From Chitinophagales bacterium (GTDB lineage: Bacteria > Bacteroidota > Bacteroidia > Chitinophagales > Chitinophagaceae): a stretch of 9,072 nucleotides of DNA. Made by a program: the position numbers and the translations under genes. Positions 1-7,915 of the stretch are shown piece after piece (position 1 is the stretch's first letter; every line of letters begins with the position of its first letter). The notes beneath the pieces are model-generated. The model saw nothing but the letters and a program-made list of their open reading frames with translations. It did not search any database and had not been told where the DNA came from. The DNA lies in assembly GCA_015654495.1 (NCBI GenBank), contig JAATGW010000074.1, positions 1-9,072 on the forward strand, given 5' to 3'.

Positions 1-347
1 AAAATCTTGAAGCCGAACTCTGGGCTGAGTCACTCTTACTTTATAATCCCACAAAGATAGATGTCGACAGTCGTGGACGTGTATGGGTAACCGAAGCAGC
101 GAACTACCGCAATTTTAAAAATGACAGCACAACTCATTTTCACCATCGCGGTGGTGACAGGGTTGTAATTCTTGAAGATAGGGATCAGGATGGGAAAGCA
201 GACACTGCTATCACTTTTGTACAGGACCCGGATCTGGTAGCGCCCGTAGGTATTGCTGTCCTGGGAAATAAAGTGTACGTATCATGTTCACCAAACCTTA
301 TTGTTTATACCGATGATAATGGTGACGATAAACCTGATCACAAATAA
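1..347 (+). pseudogene. N-terminal fragment of PVC-type heme-binding / membrane-bound dehydrogenase-like protein, ended by in-frame TAA
   Basis: This is the 5' part, open at the window edge, of the gene that continues to 2771. Reading codons from position 3 gives 114 residues and then TAA at 345-347. The peptide has family hallmarks of the propeller region: NPTKIDVDSRGRVWVTEAAN, then GGDRVVILEDRDQDGKAD, then LIVYTDDNGDDKPD. The last two carry Asp-rich DxDxDG-like turns typical of these proteins. It stops at DHK, just before the conserved LTGFGGLDHDHSLH stretch, which continues in the same frame from 348. A single substitution (for example AAA, GAA or CAA to TAA) would explain the break, and no frame change is needed. 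The fragment alone would lack most of the propeller, the HEAT region and the heme domain. The signal peptide and true start are outside the window. Family call is confident; whether it is a genuine pseudogene or a sequence error is open. Confidence 0.75.
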
Positions 348-2771
348 ATTTTACTTACAGGATTTGGCGGGCTTGATCATGACCATTCACTACATGCTGT
401 ATATGGCGGGCCTGATGGATTATTATATTTCAATACAGGCAATTCCGGACCGCATATTGTGACCGACAAATCAGGGTTTACTTTAAGATCAGGAAGTTTA
501 TATATTGGAGGCACTCCTTATAGCAAAAAAAATGAGCCCATGGTCAGTGACGATGGAAAGAAATGGGTTGGCGGGCTGGCATTGCGCATGAATCCGGATG
601 GTAAGAAAATGAAAGTGGTGGGCCATAATTTCAGAAATGCATATGAAGTTTTTCCTGACAGTTATGGAAATCTCTGGCAGAATGATAATGATGACCAGGT
701 CCTTACCTGCAGAGTAACCTGGCTGATGGAAGGAGGTAATGCCGGTTATTTCAGTACTGATGGTACAAGATACTGGCAGGCGGATCAGCGACCCGGCCAG
801 GATATATTTACTGCGCACTGGCATCAGAATGATCCCGGCGTGATGCCTGCTGGATTTAACACAGGCGCAGGATCTCCAACCGGAGTGATGCGGATCGAAA
901 ATGACTTATTAGGTAAGGAATATAATGGGGTTTTACTTAGTGCTGATGCAGGACGGAATATGATTTTTGGTTTCAGACCTGAGCCCTCGAAAAGCGGATT
1001 AATGCCGGCCGGCAAAATGAACTTCGTAAGTTCCATTCCTGAAGATAATGAACTCTATGTGTGGAATGATTCCGTTCAGAACAGTGACAAGAAAAAATGG
1101 TTCCGCCCGAGTGATATGGCCCAGGGCATCGACGGATCTCTATTTATTGCCGACTGGTACGATCCCGTAGTCGGTGGTCACCAGATGAATGATTCAACAG
1201 GTTACGGTCGTATTTACAGAATACATCCCAAAGGGGTAAAACTGGTTAAACCTGTTATTGATCTTGAAACCCTGCCCGGTCAAATCAAATCACTGAGTAA
1301 TCCGGCAATTAATGTGCGCTTTACAGCTGCACAAAAAATCCGCCAGCAGGGAGCTGATGCAGTCGACCAGGTGGCTGCGCTGCTTAACTCATCCGACGGT
1401 TTTCTGAAAGCAAGAGCTATCTGGATTTTATCTGATCTCAGTGACAAAGGAATTGCAATTGTAGAAAAACAACTGAGCGATAAGGATCCGGAGATACGGA
1501 TTACAGCCATCAGGGCATTAAAACATGCAGGTGCAAATATTTTCCCGATAGTGGAGAAAATGGAAAATGATCAGTCGCCTGCGGTTCGGCGTGAACTGAT
1601 TGCGGCAATAACCGATTCATCATTTGAATTGAAAAAAAAGCCTTTATTAGCTCTTGCAAAACAATATACTGCAGGAGATCGCTGGTACCTTGAGACGCTT
1701 GGTGCCGCCATGGATACATCATCTTCTTTCTGGTTTGATACTTTAAAATCGGTTATGCGAACCGGTAATACCGATGATGCGCACCAGTGGACTGAGGCAA
1801 TGGCTGAAATAACCTGGCGCATTCATCCCGTGAATGCAGCAAGTGAAATTGCCGCCAGGGCAGCTGATCCCGCTTTGAATAGCCAGCAGCGGCATTTGAT
1901 GTTAACAGCCCTTGCTTTCATTAACAGCAAGGAGGCAGTAAATCAAATGGCAGTGCTTACTGCTGATAAAGACAGTACCATCGCTGAAGAAGCAAGATAC
2001 TGGCTGTCGTTCAGGCAATCGAACGATTGGTTTAGTCTCGCTGACTGGTCGAAGATAGGAGTGGATACCAGATACGAAAGAAAGATGGCCTATTTTAAAG
2101 TTAAACAACAGATCTTCCTTGACGAACGACAGTCTGACTATGAACGCAGGTCGGGTACAAGAGCGCTTGCGCTTGATTCGGTTGGTGGAAGAATATTGAT
2201 CGCTATGGTAGCAGGCGATAAACTTCCCACAAAAATAAAAACCTTTGCGACTGAGTTTATTTTTAAAAATCCGGATCCGGCGGTACGCATACAGGCAGGC
2301 AGATATTTTGAAAGACCCGGATTAAAAGGCTCATTTAATATCGATAGCATTCTGGCAATGCAGCAGGATCCACAGAAAGGAAAAGCAATCTTCCAGAGCA
2401 ATTGCGCTGTATGCCATCGCATAGATGGTTTAGGAAATACAATTGGTCCCGATCTCAGTGAGGTAAAGAAAAAATTTGATGCTGAAAGCATACTCGATGC
2501 AATTATAAACCCCGACGGTGCAATTGCTTTTGGCTATGAAGCCTGGCTGGTAAACACAAAAGAAGGTCCGCCGATGTACGGATTTCTCTTATCGCAGGAT
2601 AAAAAATTTGTAGTTATAAAAGATATTTCGGGAGAAAAACGCAGTATTGAAACTTCAAAGATCACCAGCATCAAAAAGCAGGATAAGGGTCTGATGCCCG
2701 ATCCGGGATCGATGGGGCTTTCTCAAAAAGACCTCGCTGATATTGTTGGATATATAATTAAGAAAAATTAG
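348..2771 (+). CDS. PVC-type heme-binding protein, main part: propeller, HEAT repeats, C-terminal cytochrome-c-like domain (gene interrupted upstream)
   Basis: This is the downstream part of the interrupted gene. Homology resumes directly after the TAA with ILLTGFGGLDHDHSLHAVYG and GPDGLLYFNTGNSG. The first usable start codons (GTG 459, ATG 540) lie inside the conserved domain and have no evident ribosome-binding site, so this is probably not a natural independent gene. Counting residues from GTG 459 (770 codons), the propeller runs to about 255 and ends in the characteristic DWYDPVVGGHQMND...GRIYRI stretch. Helical HEAT-like repeats follow from about 265 to 560 (such as DKDPEIRITAIRALKHAGA). 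The heme domain has CAVCH at 649-653 (2403-2417), and Met746 and Met752 are candidate distal ligands. Such proteins are exported and bind covalent heme; a sugar or alcohol dehydrogenase role is assumed from the propeller but unproven. It ends with TAG, 42 bp from the convergent FUSC gene. Confidence 0.85.
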   Translation: MLLTGFGGLDHDHSLHAVYGGPDGLLYFNTGNSGPHIVTDKSGFTLRSGSLYIGGTPYSKKNEPMVSDDGKKWVGGLALRMNPDGKKMKVVGHNFRNAYEVFPDSYGNLWQNDNDDQVLTCRVTWLMEGGNAGYFSTDGTRYWQADQRPGQDIFTAHWHQNDPGVMPAGFNTGAGSPTGVMRIENDLLGKEYNGVLLSADAGRNMIFGFRPEPSKSGLMPAGKMNFVSSIPEDNELYVWNDSVQNSDKKKWFRPSDMAQGIDGSLFIADWYDPVVGGHQMNDSTGYGRIYRIHPKGVKLVKPVIDLETLPGQIKSLSNPAINVRFTAAQKIRQQGADAVDQVAALLNSSDGFLKARAIWILSDLSDKGIAIVEKQLSDKDPEIRITAIRALKHAGANIFPIVEKMENDQSPAVRRELIAAITDSSFELKKKPLLALAKQYTAGDRWYLETLGAAMDTSSSFWFDTLKSVMRTGNTDDAHQWTEAMAEITWRIHPVNAASEIAARAADPALNSQQRHLMLTALAFINSKEAVNQMAVLTADKDSTIAEEARYWLSFRQSNDWFSLADWSKIGVDTRYERKMAYFKVKQQIFLDERQSDYERRSGTRALALDSVGGRILIAMVAGDKLPTKIKTFATEFIFKNPDPAVRIQAGRYFERPGLKGSFNIDSILAMQQDPQKGKAIFQSNCAVCHRIDGLGNTIGPDLSEVKKKFDAESILDAIINPDGAIAFGYEAWLVNTKEGPPMYGFLLSQDKKFVVIKDISGEKRSIETSKITSIKKQDKGLMPDPGSMGLSQKDLADIVGYIIKKN

Positions 2772-2813
2772 AAACCCACAGTAAGCCGGAAATTGATGTT
2801 CAAAATAAAACTA

Positions 2814-4991
2814 CTATAACAATAGTGCTGTAAGCTGCCCGATGTTAGCACTTATACTAAAAATAGTTCTGAACTGAATGGTTATGTTATCTCCGGTTAA
2901 CTTTTCCTCGCCTGAACCCGTTGTGTTTGGTATGGTTATCATTCCGGGAACTTTGTTACGCGGAATTCCCGACTCCAGGTTTTCTGAAGGTGCTGATGTC
3001 AGCATTTTAGATGCGTTGGAAAGATGAATTAAAGTATTCTGAATAAGATCACCGGCGTCTTTACGTACAATTCTATTTTCTTTTTTCATCAGGGTTGCTA
3101 TCAGCATGGAAATGTGTGTGAACAGCAGGTTATGAACGGTTATGCAACGATACACGATAATTAACTTTTCCTGCTTGCTGTTCGGGGCATATTGAAGTCG
3201 TTGAAACGCATCTGATAAATTAGCCAGTTCCCGGGAAACATGTTTTCTTAAAATTTCATGCTGTGGATTTACCGATATCTCATTTTCCTTCGAAACCGCT
3301 ATTGCACCTGCATAAGCTTTATTAGCTTCTATCACATCGACCAGGATTTTTCTGGATCTGCCATTTTCTCCGATCAATGGAATTAATGCAACTACAATAA
3401 ACGCGATTCCCGATCCTATCAGGGTATCGATCAGTCTGTCACTTACTATTGTACTCAGGTTGCCGGCATGCAGCAAATGCAACCCGATCACAATATAAAT
3501 AGTGATAAACGCTGAACATAGAAAATACTGGATTCTCATCAGGCTGAAAGCAGCCAACATGCTCAACGTAAAAACAGTTAGCAATGCCGCATTGATTCTT
3601 ACGATAAACAAAATTGCAATGGCAATGGCGGCACCTGTAAAGGTCCCTGCAAGCCGGTGAAAATTTCTTTTGCGCGAGAGTTGAAATGTTGGTTTCAGTA
3701 TTACCATAACAGTAATCAGCACCCAGTATTTATGATCAACAGGAAGAAGGCCGGTGATTATATAGCCCATAAACACCGCCAGAGTTAATCGCAACGCATG
3801 CCGGAAAAAATCAGATTGAAAATGAAGGTTATTTGAAAACTGTCTAACTACTGATCCATTCTTATTTTTCGAATCGGTATAGTCGGCTTCCAATACCAGT
3901 TTCGATGAATGAATATTGTCCGGCGAAAAGTACCGGTTCAGGTATTCTTCATGTTTTTTCTTTTTTCCGGGAGAGTTTTCTATAGTTTCTGAACCGGAGT
4001 TCGCGATCGCTGATTGAGCATTCCTTTTAAGCGGGTCTATTGAATTAAAATATTCTTCAAGCCTATACATGCTTTCTGCAACAGCTTCTAAAGAACGTGC
4101 ATTTTTTGCTTTTTGAACATGTATGCCGATCCGATGCATTTCTTCAGCCATCAGCAACAGCGTCTCTTTAAATTTCTTTCTTGTCGGAGGTGAATATTCA
4201 TTGTAAAGAATCCGGTACTCCCGTTGTGCAGCCAGAATAAGGTTGAAAATTGCCCCGGCTTCCACAAATCCAATAAGGGCAATATTAGCTGCTTTACCGG
4301 TTTCATTTTTAAACCTGTATTTTTTATAAAGAATCTCCCTGGCAAGTCTTTGCCTGTTATAAATTTCGGCCTGGCTATTGAAGAGCGCATTGAATACACT
4401 CTTGTCATTCATTTCCGAGTCGTAAAAATCTGCATTCAGCTCCAGATAACCTGCCATAGCAAGAAGGTAATCGCCGGTAGACTGACGCGCCAGACGAAAA
4501 GGGTGAATATTGTAGATTGCCAGACTCCATACAAAATACCAGCAACCCCCAAGCATACCCATTGTTGCATTTGCAAAGATTTGTTTTGTTGTATAGTGGT
4601 CTTCCAGGTTAAGGACCATGAAAAACATTGTAACAAGCCCTACTGCGCTTGCACGTGGGCCATATATCCCGAGCATTGAAAAAAAGAAGGTGAATATCAG
4701 CAGCTCAGCCACCAGCAACCAATGCACAGGAACACTCAACCCTATTACAACAGTGATAGTGAAAATCAGTGCTGTAGTAATAATCGCTCCTGCCCTCCGC
4801 TGGTCTGAGGAGCCGGGTAAATCTGAAAAACTGATAAACATTGTGCCGATTGCAAAACTAATTCCGGTGGATAAATGGCCTAAATACGCAAAAAGGAGAA
4901 TGGGGATAATTACAGCTGAAGTTATGCGGAGACCATCGGTGAAATAGTAACTGCTGGTAAATTGATTATATTTTTTTAAATAATCCTTCAA
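2814..4991 (-). CDS. FUSC / YccS-type inner-membrane protein
   Basis: The 725-residue protein has the two-block layout of the FUSC (fusaric acid resistance / aromatic acid efflux) family and resembles YccS/YhfK. An N-terminal hydrophobic block of about six helices (residues 21-160) is followed by a soluble helical region (about 165-390), a second membrane block (about 398-541) and a soluble C-terminal tail. The second block has the typical VDHKYWVLITVMVILKPTFQ, then a basic RKRNFHRLAGTFTGAA loop. The start is TTG at 4991: the frame has no ATG upstream before the stop at 5040-5042, and the N-terminus (YYFTDGLRIT) matches where relatives begin. Transport substrate cannot be told from sequence; efflux of aromatic acids is a family-based guess. 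It lies 75 bp downstream of the DUF4159 gene on the same strand, so co-transcription is possible, and converges on the heme-protein gene. Confidence 0.88.
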   Translation of the reverse strand: MKDYLKKYNQFTSSYYFTDGLRITSAVIIPILLFAYLGHLSTGISFAIGTMFISFSDLPGSSDQRRAGAIITTALIFTITVVIGLSVPVHWLLVAELLIFTFFFSMLGIYGPRASAVGLVTMFFMVLNLEDHYTTKQIFANATMGMLGGCWYFVWSLAIYNIHPFRLARQSTGDYLLAMAGYLELNADFYDSEMNDKSVFNALFNSQAEIYNRQRLAREILYKKYRFKNETGKAANIALIGFVEAGAIFNLILAAQREYRILYNEYSPPTRKKFKETLLLMAEEMHRIGIHVQKAKNARSLEAVAESMYRLEEYFNSIDPLKRNAQSAIANSGSETIENSPGKKKKHEEYLNRYFSPDNIHSSKLVLEADYTDSKNKNGSVVRQFSNNLHFQSDFFRHALRLTLAVFMGYIITGLLPVDHKYWVLITVMVILKPTFQLSRKRNFHRLAGTFTGAAIAIAILFIVRINAALLTVFTLSMLAAFSLMRIQYFLCSAFITIYIVIGLHLLHAGNLSTIVSDRLIDTLIGSGIAFIVVALIPLIGENGRSRKILVDVIEANKAYAGAIAVSKENEISVNPQHEILRKHVSRELANLSDAFQRLQYAPNSKQEKLIIVYRCITVHNLLFTHISMLIATLMKKENRIVRKDAGDLIQNTLIHLSNASKMLTSAPSENLESGIPRNKVPGMITIPNTTGSGEEKLTGDNITIQFRTIFSISANIGQLTALLL

Positions 4992-5040
4992 CCCGTAAAC
5001 TTTCTGATTGAAATTAAGAATATGGTGGCGGAACAGCCAT

Positions 5041-5068
5041 TAAACTTCGTCCTTCGTACTTCGGAGTC
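5041..5068. repeat. degenerate 7-bp tandem repeat overlapping the DUF4159 stop
   Basis: Three heptamers run in register: ACTTCGT (5044-5050), CCTTCGT (5051-5057) and ACTTCGG (5058-5064), then a partial AGTC that enters the DUF4159 stop codon (complement of 5067-5069). The array lies in the 75-bp spacer between the DUF4159 and FUSC genes. The remainder of that spacer shows nothing else I recognise. Confidence 0.6.
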
Positions 5069-5684
5069 ACCTCATTGCATAAACGATAATATTCACGCCG
5101 AATTTGGTATTGTCTTCTGAAAGAAATCGTTTGTTGCGGAAATCATAATCCCATTCGCAGCCATAATCTTTATTGCTGTAGAGTACTGAGGTCCTTCCGT
5201 TAATTTCAATTGTTTTCAGGTAATCATGAACAAGATCATCACCCCAGCCATTAAGTTCAAATCCGGTATTTGGCGGACCTTTTTCAAAACGGAAAAAAGA
5301 CGAGTACAGCTCATGGGTTTTTGGGATTTTCCGCAGGGCATCATTTCCAAACAATCGCCCCATCTGGCCTTCAAATGATTTCGCAAAAAGTCCGTCGATA
5401 TCATGATTACAGTCATCAACAAATACAAATCCGCCATTCTCCACATATGTTTTGAAATGGGCAGCTTCAGCCGCATCAAACTGCACAAGTTTATGCCCGC
5501 TCAGGTAAACAAAAGGATACTGAAACAGGTCGTTACCACTGAGTTCAACAACTTTTTCCTGAAGAGCAACAGGGATCGTCGTGTATTCAATCAGGGAATT
5601 GAGGATATTAGATGGCATACGCTGATCGGTATCCCAGTCACCTGATCTGTATTTTATTCTCGCAAAAGTGAATTTCGATTTCAA
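5067..5684 (-). CDS. DUF4159 domain-containing protein
   Basis: This 205-residue protein matches DUF4159 along its whole length: FTFARIKYRSGDWDTD near the start, LFQYPFVYLSGHKLVQF (53-69), YVENGGFVFVDDCNHDIDG (80-98), ELNGWGDDLVHDY (143-155) and YSNKDYGCEWDYD (169-181). The family is related to class I glutamine-amidotransferase-like folds, but no catalytic role is established; Cys92 in the VDDCNHD motif is conserved-looking and could matter. No signal peptide is visible, so it should be cytoplasmic. The start is TTG at 5684: the frame upstream closes at TGA (5700-5702) with no ATG between, and the nearest ATG (5700-5698) is followed at once by TGA. The gene is divergent from moxR; DUF4159 genes commonly sit beside MoxR/DUF58/BatA clusters in Bacteroidota, so a shared function is likely (inference). 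Confidence 0.87.
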   Translation of the reverse strand: MKSKFTFARIKYRSGDWDTDQRMPSNILNSLIEYTTIPVALQEKVVELSGNDLFQYPFVYLSGHKLVQFDAAEAAHFKTYVENGGFVFVDDCNHDIDGLFAKSFEGQMGRLFGNDALRKIPKTHELYSSFFRFEKGPPNTGFELNGWGDDLVHDYLKTIEINGRTSVLYSNKDYGCEWDYDFRNKRFLSEDNTKFGVNIIVYAMR

Positions 5685-5700
5685 ATGAAATATTTCACAT

Positions 5701-5708
5701 CAAAATTA
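5701..5708 (-). promoter_or_regulatory. possible -7 element upstream of the DUF4159 gene
   Basis: On the minus strand the sequence TAATTTTG fits the Bacteroidota -7 consensus TAnnTTTG. It lies 16 bases before the TTG start, so the 5' leader would be very short. I could not find a TTG -33 element at the usual 19-21 bp spacing, so this is a weak call from one half-site. Confidence 0.25.
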
Positions 5709-5764
5709 AGAATAACTGCCGTTCACTACTGAAATTAGCCACAAGCCGTAGTTTTACTTTAACA

Positions 5765-5795
5765 TTGATGATTTTTTTTTAATTTCCTCTTTTTG
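5765..5795 (+). promoter_or_regulatory. possible Bacteroidota-type promoter for the moxR operon
   Basis: TTG at 5765-5767 is followed, after a 20-bp spacer rich in T, by TCTTTTTG at 5788-5795. That differs from the -7 consensus TAnnTTTG only at the second base. Transcription would begin around 5800, leaving a leader of roughly 25-30 bases before the TTG start at 5828. Position and spacing fit the divergent intergenic region, but A/T-rich DNA gives such matches by chance. Confidence 0.35.
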
Positions 5796-5827
5796 CTGTC
5801 TTGATTTACAAATGAAAACTGAACGAA

Positions 5828-6829
5828 TTGGAAAACCTGCAGAATACGGTGGAGTCATTGCTGGAAAAACTTTCCTTGCTTAAAAAAGAAATCCAGAAGG
5901 TAATTGTTGGCCAGGATGAAGTGATTGATGAAATACTGGTCACATTGCTGGCCGGAGGGCATTGTTTGCTTGAAGGTGTTCCGGGTCTTGCAAAAACACT
6001 CATGGTGAGAACTTTGTCGAGGTCACTGGATCTGACTTTCAGAAGGATTCAGTTTACACCGGATCTGATGCCAACCGATCTGATCGGTACTGAAATTCTG
6101 GAAGAAGATCACGCGACAGGCAAACGCTTTTTTAAATTTAATAAAGGTCCGCTCTTTGCACATATTGTTCTTGCGGATGAGATAAACAGGACGCCGCCAA
6201 AAACACAGTCAGCATTGCTTGAAGCAATGCAGGAATTTGAAATTACTTATGGCGGTCAGACATATGCACTCGAAAGGCCCTTCTTTATACTGGCCACCCA
6301 GAACCCGATTGAACAGGCCGGCACCTATCCGTTACCGGAAGCCCAACTCGATCGATTTCTTTTATTTCATAAGCTAAGCTACCCGACGGAAGCAGAGGAA
6401 ATTGCGGTTCTTACAAATACTACGGGAAATAAGTTCAGTACCGTGCATCCTGTGCTGGGTGGTACTGAAATAAAAACCCTGCAGAAACTGGTGCGGGATG
6501 TCAATATCAGTGAGGATCTGGTCAGTTTTGTAAGCCGTCTGATCAGAGCAACAAGACCTGATACCAGCTCAAGCACCTATGTAAAAGAGTGGGTACGCTG
6601 GGGCGCTGGTCCGCGTGCGGGGCAAAGTTTAATTCTTACTTCAAAGGCCAGGGCATTGCTGAAAGGAAGGTATTCTGTACTGATGGAAGACCTGCATGCG
6701 ATGGCTTATCCCGTGCTTCGGCATCGGATACTGATGAATTTCAGAGCTGATGCGGAAAATATCAGTTCGGATAATGTAACTGCTGAATTGCTTAAAACAA
6801 TACAGAGACCAGAGACAGTAATTCATTAG
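5828..6829 (+). CDS. moxR: MoxR-family AAA+ ATPase
   Basis: This 333-residue protein is a full-length MoxR-type AAA+ ATPase with all core motifs: Walker A GVPGLAKT at 51-57 and flanking residues, Walker B IVLADEIN (113-120), sensor 1 ATQNP (156-160), an arginine finger in EAQLDRF (Arg176) and sensor 2 GPRAGQS (Arg263), followed by the small helical lid domain. MoxR ATPases act as chaperone-like remodellers, usually with partners that carry von Willebrand A domains, here probably the DUF58 protein encoded next. The start is TTG: the frame closes at TGA (5813-5815) just upstream, and ENLQNTVESLLEKLSLLKKE is the expected N-terminal helix. An ATG at 5812 is in another frame and would give 23 codons, so a TTG start or a small sequence error near the 5' end are both possible. 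It ends at TAG, directly joined to a heptamer repeat. Confidence 0.93.
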   Translation: MENLQNTVESLLEKLSLLKKEIQKVIVGQDEVIDEILVTLLAGGHCLLEGVPGLAKTLMVRTLSRSLDLTFRRIQFTPDLMPTDLIGTEILEEDHATGKRFFKFNKGPLFAHIVLADEINRTPPKTQSALLEAMQEFEITYGGQTYALERPFFILATQNPIEQAGTYPLPEAQLDRFLLFHKLSYPTEAEEIAVLTNTTGNKFSTVHPVLGGTEIKTLQKLVRDVNISEDLVSFVSRLIRATRPDTSSSTYVKEWVRWGAGPRAGQSLILTSKARALLKGRYSVLMEDLHAMAYPVLRHRILMNFRADAENISSDNVTAELLKTIQRPETVIH

Positions 6830-6859
6830 TCGGGAGTCGGGAGTCGGGGGTCGGGAGTC
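6829..6859. repeat. GTCGGGA heptamer tandem repeat after moxR, with G-quadruplex pattern
   Basis: Four consecutive 7-bp units, GTCGGGA, GTCGGGA, GTCGGGG and GTCGGGA, plus a partial GTC, begin at the last base of the moxR TAG stop codon. On the + (sense) strand four G-runs of three or more occur at 6832-6834, 6839-6841, 6846-6850 and 6853-6855, with loops of 4, 4 and 2 bases. This matches the usual G-quadruplex pattern. No hairpin terminator is present here. Confidence 0.75.
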
Positions 6860-6943
6860 AACAACCCATGTAAGACGGAAATCGAAAGCCAAAGGCAGGA
6901 AGGCCGTAAGCCAGGAAATAAAACTCAACACCAATATTGAATA

Positions 6944-7018
6944 ACGTAAAACGTAGAACTTAAAACCTAACAACCTGACAACTTAATCACGTTAAACGTT
7001 GAACGTTAAACGTAAAAC
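6944..7018. repeat. degenerate ACGTTAA-type heptamer array before the DUF58 start
   Basis: The clearest block is ACGTTAA, ACGTTGA, ACGTTAA, ACGTAAA at 6989-7016. A more worn block upstream reads ACGTAAA, ACGTAGA, ACTTAAA, ACCTAAC (6944-6971) and drifts through 8-9 base units until 6988. The array ends eight bases before the ATG of the DUF58 gene. Together with the GTCGGGA array it fills much of the 195-bp gap between moxR and the DUF58 gene. The middle of the gap (6860-6943) holds A/G-rich sequence with loose AAGCCA-like motifs and no gene. Confidence 0.6.
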
Positions 7019-7024
7019 TTTTTT

Positions 7025-7909
7025 ATGAGCCGCCTGCTTGATCCCGCATTAATGATGAGCTTAAAGAACCTGCCACTGGCGGCGCGTACTACTATTGATG
7101 GGTTTACTTCGGGTATCAATAAGAGTAAGGTAAAAGGACCCGGACTTGAATTCAGTCAGTACCGTAGCTATGAGCCCGGCGATGATCTGCGCTGGCTCGA
7201 TTGGAAATTGTATGCGAGATCAGACAGGTATTATATCCGTGAGTCGGAAATTGAAACGAGCATTTTTGTGAGGTTTCTGGTTGATGCAAGTGCATCGATG
7301 TTACATTCTGATGGTGCGTTTGCAAAAATTGATTACGCACGTTATCTCGTTGCTACATTAGGTTGGCTGGCCAATCAGCAGACTGATGGAATTGGTTTAT
7401 ATGTATTTCAGGATAACCGTTTATTTAGTTTACCGGTAAAGAATGATCATCAGCATTTATACAGGTTTTGTCACCGGCTGGAACAAATCAGGCCAGGTGG
7501 AAAATTTACAGACGCTGTTCAGTATAAAGATATGTTCAGCAGTTCATTCAGAAGAGAGTTGCTGATTTTTGTAACCGATCTTTACCAGGAGGGTAATGAA
7601 ATGATACAGATGCTTGAGGCACTTTCAGCACAAAAACATGAAGTGATTGTATTTCATATCCTGGCGAATAATGAAAAGGAATTTGATTATAAAGGATATT
7701 CAGCCCTTGAAGATCTTGAAACGGGTGAACAGGTTTTCTTTGACGGGATGCAGGATGTATCTGAAATGAAAAATGAAATGATGGAGTATTTTAACAAAAC
7801 AAGAAAAAAGCTGGCTGAGAAAAATATTTTTTACCGGCAGATGCAGATGGATGAACCACTGGATATGGCAATGAAAGATTTTCTTAAACAACGCAATCAA
7901 ATTAAATAA
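7025..7909 (+). CDS. DUF58 domain-containing protein (von Willebrand A-like fold)
   Basis: This 294-residue protein carries the DUF58 signature at about residues 38-77: KGPGLEFSQYRSYEPGDD, then RWLDWKLYARSDRYYIRESE. A von Willebrand A-like fold follows, with a metal-site motif DASAS at 87-91 (FLVDASASM) and a likely later metal-site aspartate in FVTDLYQ (Asp185). No signal peptide or membrane helix is visible, so it should be cytoplasmic or peripheral. DUF58 proteins are the usual partners of MoxR ATPases, and the order MoxR, DUF58, BatA-type supports that here. The ATG start at 7025 follows a T-run and the heptamer repeat; no Shine-Dalgarno sequence is seen, as is common in Bacteroidota. The TAA stop is in the same frame as the next gene and six bases before its start. 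Confidence 0.92.
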   Translation: MSRLLDPALMMSLKNLPLAARTTIDGFTSGINKSKVKGPGLEFSQYRSYEPGDDLRWLDWKLYARSDRYYIRESEIETSIFVRFLVDASASMLHSDGAFAKIDYARYLVATLGWLANQQTDGIGLYVFQDNRLFSLPVKNDHQHLYRFCHRLEQIRPGGKFTDAVQYKDMFSSSFRRELLIFVTDLYQEGNEMIQMLEALSAQKHEVIVFHILANNEKEFDYKGYSALEDLETGEQVFFDGMQDVSEMKNEMMEYFNKTRKKLAEKNIFYRQMQMDEPLDMAMKDFLKQRNQIK

Positions 7910-7915
7910 ATTCAT

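Noticed and set aside
253..462. 69-codon + strand frame
   Set aside because: It lies in another frame over the conserved propeller sequence of the heme-binding protein and has no recognisable motif.
2772..2813. Terminator between the convergent heme-protein and FUSC genes
   Set aside because: I looked for an inverted repeat followed by a T-run in this 42-bp gap and found none convincing.
4224..4679. 151-codon + strand frame opposite the FUSC gene
   Set aside because: Antisense shadow of a well-supported membrane-protein gene; its composition follows the complementary codons and no family is recognised.
5771..5785. T-rich run as a terminator
   Set aside because: No GC-rich hairpin precedes it on either strand, and it lies between divergent genes; it fits better as promoter spacer.
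6829..7018. CRISPR-like array
   Set aside because: Units are only 7 bp, directly adjacent with no spacers, and no cas genes are present.
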